Assembly: GCA_039819165.1 (NCBI GenBank)
Contig: JBCBSM010000001.1
Location: 1,798,001 to 1,862,000, forward strand
DNA: 64,000 bases
Direction: 5' to 3'
From: Planctomycetota bacterium
GTDB taxonomy: Bacteria; Planctomycetota; Phycisphaerae; Phycisphaerales; UBA1924
In this document: positions 60,155 through 64,000 of the stretch, piece after piece
Position numbering within the stretch: the stretch's first letter is position 1
How the letters are laid out: the number at the start of each line of letters is the position of its first letter
Position numbers and translations under genes: made by a program
The notes under the pieces: model-generated
What the model saw: only the letters and a program-made list of their open reading frames with translations
Databases searched by the model: none
Told to the model about the DNA's origin: nothing

Positions 60155-60973
60155 ATGGCCGCCTCGGCTCGAGAACGCGTCACGCCCCTGGGCGTTATCG
60201 GTGGTGGCGCGATGGCGTCGGCCATCCTTGCGGGCGCCGCGCGGGCGAGCCTGCTGGACGGGCCGTGCGTGGTCGCCGAGCCCGACGCCGCCAAGCACGC
60301 CGCGCTGCGGTCCATCGCGCCATCGTTGGCCGTCGTGCCCACGGCCCGCGAGGCCATCGCCGCGCTGCCAGCCGACGCGGCGGTGCTGCTCGCAATCAAG
60401 CCCCAGATGCTGCACGGCGTCGCGGCCGAGACCGGCCCGCTGGGCGACCGGGCGGTCATCACCATCCTGGCGGGCACCACCACCGATCGCATCCGGGCCG
60501 AACTCGGCGGCCGGCCGGTCCGCGTCATGCCCAACCTGCCCGCCCGGGTGGGGCTCGGGGCGTCGGCACTGGCCGCGAGCGGGCACGCCCGCGAGGCCGA
60601 CGCCGACCTCGCGCGGGCCCTGTTCCGGGCGGTCGGTGAGGTGTTCGAGATCGAGGAGGCGCTCATCGACGCCTTCACGGGGGTCGCCGGCAGCGGGCCC
60701 GCGTACGCCTTCTTGCTGGCCGAGGCGATGGAGCGGGGTGGCATCGACGCGGGGCTGCCGCAGGCCGACTCTCGGCGGATGGTCGCCGCCACGCTCCGGG
60801 GGGCCGCCGCCATGCTCGACGGCGACGCCGATGCGGCGCTGCTCCGAGCCGCCGTCACCAGCAAGGGGGGCACGACGGCGGCGGCGCTGGGCGTGCTCAT
60901 GGACGCCGGCGTGCCCGAGGCCGTCGCGCGGGCCGTCGTCGCGGCACGGGATCGGGCGCGCGATCTGGCGTGA
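60155..60973 (+). CDS. proC: Pyrroline-5-carboxylate reductase
   Basis: A 272-residue NAD(P)H-dependent enzyme for the last step of proline synthesis. The Rossmann motif is at the start (LGVIGGGAMASAILAGA), with LLAIKPQM, MPNLPARVGLGASAL, GVAGSGPAYAFLLAEAM and AVTSKGGTTAAALGVL. The last is the substrate-binding signature. It is cytoplasmic, usually a decamer. ATG 60155 gives the standard N-terminus; GTG 60131 is also in frame. A GGDEF gene follows and may overlap if its first start is used. Confidence 0.94.
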   Translation: MAASARERVTPLGVIGGGAMASAILAGAARASLLDGPCVVAEPDAAKHAALRSIAPSLAVVPTAREAIAALPADAAVLLAIKPQMLHGVAAETGPLGDRAVITILAGTTTDRIRAELGGRPVRVMPNLPARVGLGASALAASGHAREADADLARALFRAVGEVFEIEEALIDAFTGVAGSGPAYAFLLAEAMERGGIDAGLPQADSRRMVAATLRGAAAMLDGDADAALLRAAVTSKGGTTAAALGVLMDAGVPEAVARAVVAARDRARDLA

Positions 60974-61155
60974 TCGCACGGGTCCGCGCGGAAGACCCCG
61001 CACCCGCACGGACCGATATCGCGAAGCCGCCGCTCCCGCGTCGCACGTCCCCATGCCGCCCGCCCAACCGGCGCAGGTCACCCCGGCGGACCATCCGACG
61101 CCGCAACACCTATGCGATCTTCCAGCGTGGACGGGCGACCCCCGATGACACCGCC

Positions 61156-62475
61156 GTGGTGCACGGGATCTCACCCTTCGAGGCTATCGGGCTGGGCGTC
61201 TCGCTCCTGGCCATCGGCTGCCTGATGCCCATGATCTGGCGCAGCGGCAAGCTGTCGGCGTGGCTCGGGCTGCTGCTGGCCTGCGTGGGCGTCTTCACGC
61301 TGGGCATCCACGGCGCATTCTTCGGGAGCGCCACCATCGGCACCGACGACCCGGCGTCCAATGAGATCGCCCTGTGGCGGATGATGGAGATCGTCGGCGT
61401 GCTGTCGGCGGCACTGGGCTTCGTCGCCCTCTCGGTCATCGCCGACCGCAGCCACCGCGACCGCGCCTTCGACCGCACGCTGGTGCGCGTCGAGGACGGC
61501 CTGGCGCTCTCCCAGACGACGCTGGCCGCGCTGCTCGACTCCACCGCCGACCTGATCCTGCTCGTCCGCCTGGATTCGGGCGACGACGCCGACGCCGACC
61601 TCGAGATCGAGTGCGCCAGAGTCTCCGACGCGGCGCGGCGGACGCAGCTGGCCGGGGCCGTGCACGCCCAGCGCATCGGCGACATCCTGCCCGAGCACCT
61701 CCGCGACACGGTGCGGCGTCTCGTCGGCCAGACGCTCGACAGCGGCACGCCCACCAGCGGGCACAGCGGCTCGATCGACGCCGGCTCGATGCTCGACGTC
61801 TGGGTCGTGGCGATCGACTCGATCGCGCTGGTCCGCGTGTGCGACATCACCGACCGGGCTGCCACCGAACGCGAGCTGCGGCGGCGGGCGTTCACCGACA
61901 CGCTCACGGGGCTCGCCAACCGGCGGCGCTTCGAGGAACGCCTGGCGTGCCTCCCCCAGCCGCCGCGCGGCGAGGACCGCATCGCCCTTGCCTACCTGGA
62001 CCTCAACGGATTCAAGGAGGTCAACGACGCGTACGGGCACAAGAGCGGCGATGCCATCCTCGCCGCGTTCGCGGACCGTCTCCGCAGCACCCTGGACGAA
62101 CACGTACCCGGGCCCGCGGTGGGCGAGGCCGCCCGCATCGGCGGCGACGAGTTCGTCGTGCTCGTGACCGGCCTGGACGACGAACGCGTCGCCGCCCTCG
62201 CCGATGCGCTGCACGACGAGCTGGCCAGGCCCTACAGCATCCGCGGACGCGAGATCCGCTGCGACGCGAGCATCGGCGTCGTGGGCTTCACGCCCAAGAT
62301 CGGAAGCACCTCGGCGCTGCTCGAGCACGCCGACGCCGCCATGTACGCCGCCAAGTTCGGCCAGGGGCGGACGCTCTCGGTGCGGCTGGGCCGCGACGGC
62401 GACGCCGTGCAGCGCCGCCGCAAGTCGGACTGGCACATCGAGCAGCCGCCGCCGAGCAGCGCGAGGGGCGCTTGA
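61156..62475 (+). CDS. Membrane-bound GGDEF diguanylate cyclase
   Basis: A 439-residue protein. Three hydrophobic segments (about residues 8-28, 35-57, 75-97) lead to a PAS-like sensory region (about 110-250) and a GGDEF domain (about 265-420) with an intact RIGGDEFVVL and DTLTGLANRRRFEERL. It should make cyclic di-GMP. No RxxD inhibitory site precedes the motif, so product inhibition may be absent. Start choice: GTG 61156, as the 62 extra codons from GTG 60970 read like non-coding sequence. The next gene starts inside its stop codon (TGATG). Confidence 0.86.
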   Translation: MVHGISPFEAIGLGVSLLAIGCLMPMIWRSGKLSAWLGLLLACVGVFTLGIHGAFFGSATIGTDDPASNEIALWRMMEIVGVLSAALGFVALSVIADRSHRDRAFDRTLVRVEDGLALSQTTLAALLDSTADLILLVRLDSGDDADADLEIECARVSDAARRTQLAGAVHAQRIGDILPEHLRDTVRRLVGQTLDSGTPTSGHSGSIDAGSMLDVWVVAIDSIALVRVCDITDRAATERELRRRAFTDTLTGLANRRRFEERLACLPQPPRGEDRIALAYLDLNGFKEVNDAYGHKSGDAILAAFADRLRSTLDEHVPGPAVGEAARIGGDEFVVLVTGLDDERVAALADALHDELARPYSIRGREIRCDASIGVVGFTPKIGSTSALLEHADAAMYAAKFGQGRTLSVRLGRDGDAVQRRRKSDWHIEQPPPSSARGA

Positions 62476-64000
62476 TGCCCGAGCTACCCCACGACCCCGC
62501 GGCTGAACCCGCCACCGACGCCGCCGAGCAATTTGCGCGGAGCCTCGGGAAGCTGTGGGAGTGCATCCGGCTGTACGAGGACGGCCATCCCTCGCGGACC
62601 GACGCGCTCGAACGCTGCGTCCGTGATGCCGCGACGCTGGGGCCGCCGTTGCGATTCGCGGCGACCGAGACCGGCCTCGCCAGCGTGCCCGACGCCCGGT
62701 GGCGGCAGGCTCGCTCGCTGGCCGAGCGGCTGCGGAGCGGCAGCATCGTCGGGCTCACCATCGATCGGCGGCCGGACGCCGCGGCGCTGATCGCGTTCCT
62801 GGAGACGCTCAGCCGCGGTCACGACGATCCCCGTGCCCTCGTCGAGGCCGTCCACGGCGCGACCGGCGGCGCCATCGGTGCGCACCGGCCCACCGAGCGG
62901 CTCGCGGCATCCACCCAGACTGAGCCGCCGCATGCCGAAGAGGACGGCGAGCGCATCCTCACGTTCGGCGACGCCACGCCTGGGTCCGCGGGCGGGGCGC
63001 GACCCACGAACCGACCCGAGCTCGATCCGCCCGAAGAAGTCCGATCGGTCCTGGACGGTCTCGCCGAGCTTCCCTTGGGCGGCCGCCCCGTGATCGCGGG
63101 CGGCGCCACTGCAGCCGAACACTCGGCGGACGACGCGGATCGGGCGGGCGACGATTCGCCGCTCGAACCCATCCACTGGTTCCAGGGGCAATTCGACGCG
63201 CTCTCCGACGAGCAACGGAGGCTGCTGTTCCAGGGCCTCGCGGCCGACGGCGAGCTGCCCTTCGAGAACGCGGCGTTCGCGCTCTCGCAGATGCCGATCC
63301 TCAACATTGCCGACGCCATCGCGGTGCTGCGGCGGGGTGATGCGCAGGTCAGCGAGACCTCGCTGCTGCTGCTCCGCCGACTCGCGGACCTGGCCGTCGG
63401 CTCGGAGAGCGACCTGCGCGCGCTCGCGTCGGTCGCGCGAGACTGGGGTGACGACGAACCCGAGCCCGGCAGCCAGGAGGACGCCGCCCGCGTCGCCGCC
63501 GAGATCCTCGAGCGGCAGGCCGACGGCGAGTTTCGCTCGCGGGATTACTCCGAGCTGCTCGATCGCGCGCTCCGCAGCGCAACCGTCGCGCGCACGCCGA
63601 TCGCGATCCGCCTGGAGGACGAGCGGGCCTCGATCGCCGAGCTGGCGACCGACATCATCTGCGACATCGCCGAGGAGCCAGCCTCCGACGAGATCGATGC
63701 CTCGGGGATGTACGAATTCCTCACGTCGAGGGCGGCGATGCTCGCCGAGAGCGGCCGCTTCGACACCATCCAGCGGATCACCGTGCTCGCGACCTCGACG
63801 CTGCGTCGGAGCACGACCCAGGACGAGCGCGACGCGGCGCATCGGCTGCTGGAGCGGGCCCGACGCGAAAACTGGCTCGCCGAGGCCCTGGCGCGATCGT
63901 CCAACGCCGAGGTGCTCGCCCAGCAGCTCGAGCGGACCCGCGACGACGGCGCGGACCCCGTGGGCCTGCTGCTCGACGTCGCCGAGCGGGCGCAGACCAC
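62475..64000 (+). CDS. Large helical protein, partial at the window end
   Basis: An open frame of 508 codons without stop that runs off the window. The N-terminal part (FARSLGKLWECIRLYEDGHP) resembles the start of HEAT-repeat or HD-domain-linked proteins found near signalling genes in delta-proteobacteria and planctomycetes. The rest is acidic and helical, with Leu-rich stretches such as VSETSLLLLRRLADLAVGSE. The ATG at 62475 shares bases with the stop of the GGDEF gene, so it is likely co-translated and perhaps part of the same c-di-GMP or surface-sensing unit. No catalytic motif is visible in the part seen. Confidence 0.7.
   Translation, partial: MPELPHDPAAEPATDAAEQFARSLGKLWECIRLYEDGHPSRTDALERCVRDAATLGPPLRFAATETGLASVPDARWRQARSLAERLRSGSIVGLTIDRRPDAAALIAFLETLSRGHDDPRALVEAVHGATGGAIGAHRPTERLAASTQTEPPHAEEDGERILTFGDATPGSAGGARPTNRPELDPPEEVRSVLDGLAELPLGGRPVIAGGATAAEHSADDADRAGDDSPLEPIHWFQGQFDALSDEQRRLLFQGLAADGELPFENAAFALSQMPILNIADAIAVLRRGDAQVSETSLLLLRRLADLAVGSESDLRALASVARDWGDDEPEPGSQEDAARVAAEILERQADGEFRSRDYSELLDRALRSATVARTPIAIRLEDERASIAELATDIICDIAEEPASDEIDASGMYEFLTSRAAMLAESGRFDTIQRITVLATSTLRRSTTQDERDAAHRLLERARRENWLAEALARSSNAEVLAQQLERTRDDGADPVGLLLDVAERAQT

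Noticed and set aside
60970-61155. N-terminal extension of the GGDEF protein from GTG 60970
   Set aside because: The 62 codons read as an Arg/Pro-rich stretch without domain character and would precede the first membrane segment; the GTGA overlap with proC alone was not enough to accept it.
62484-63842. Long minus-strand open frame opposite the last gene
   Set aside because: The plus-strand frame from 62475 has a start coupled to the GGDEF stop and sensible composition; the minus frame has no domain or ribosome site.
1-64000. CRISPR arrays, rRNA genes, complete insertion sequences
   Set aside because: No regularly spaced short direct repeats, rRNA-like blocks or transposase-like proteins were found on either strand.

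Overview
The window is a GC-rich (about 70%) piece of a bacterial chromosome that looks like a marine-type planctomycete of the class Phycisphaerae. The pointers are: exported proteins that end in a tandem calcium-type (dockerin-like) repeat closing with Gly-Cys; the futalosine-route menaquinone enzyme MqnA; small membrane proteins ending in a CxxC...CPxCG zinc ribbon; histone-H1-like Lys/Ala tails; and a helix-turn-helix protein with a sigma-region-4-like C-terminus. No rRNA, transposase gene, prophage or CRISPR array is present, and one tRNA gene was found. Genes are tightly packed with many 4-base ATGA/GTGA overlaps. The first gene may begin just outside the window and the last one runs off its end.

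Layout. 1-4.7 kb, plus strand: a GT39-like glycosyltransferase, a PAP2 phosphatase, an LptF/LptG-type permease and a prepilin-like protein. 4.7-11.1 kb, minus strand: a five-gene operon (dual-specificity-type phosphatase, second GT39-like transferase, mqnA, sigma-4-like HTH protein, gatB). 11.1-16.6 kb, plus strand: recR, an exported dockerin-type protein, a small arsenic cluster (arsR, an exported arsenate-reductase-like protein, arsM) behind a promoter that probably gives a leaderless arsR message, then rpoN. 16.6-25.3 kb: Tat-exported gamma-glutamyltransferase, an HMA-MauE fusion, an unknown exported protein, tRNA-Ala(CGC), an ABC-2 exporter permease, YgfZ, an M42 aminopeptidase and an HTH-receiver regulator.

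25.8-35.1 kb is the most distinctive block. An exported HEAT-type protein with a degenerate receiver domain is followed by two type II secretion G-like pseudopilins, a GspH-like pseudopilin, a small membrane protein, a 1104-residue secretin carrying a second STN domain after a long acidic linker, and a TPR lipoprotein. Together these look like the pilin, outer-membrane and pilotin-like parts of a secretion or pilus machine whose ATPase and platform genes lie elsewhere.

35-49 kb holds recJ, a cobalamin adenosyltransferase, a SpoIIE-type phosphatase, rpsL-rpsG, a MoeB/ThiF protein, a GluR0-like ligand-gated potassium channel and an arginine-succinyltransferase-pathway operon (class III aminotransferase, astA with a basic tail, astD). 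Three copies of a roughly 127-bp repeat lie here, each starting in the stop codon of the gene before it. 49-64 kb holds tilS-pepP, a second dockerin-type exported protein, a TIGR03032-type protein, a lower-GC orphan, an MBL hydrolase, a membrane-anchored repeat protein, lspA with a DksA/TraR-like gene, accA, proC, a GGDEF diguanylate cyclase and the start of an unknown large protein.
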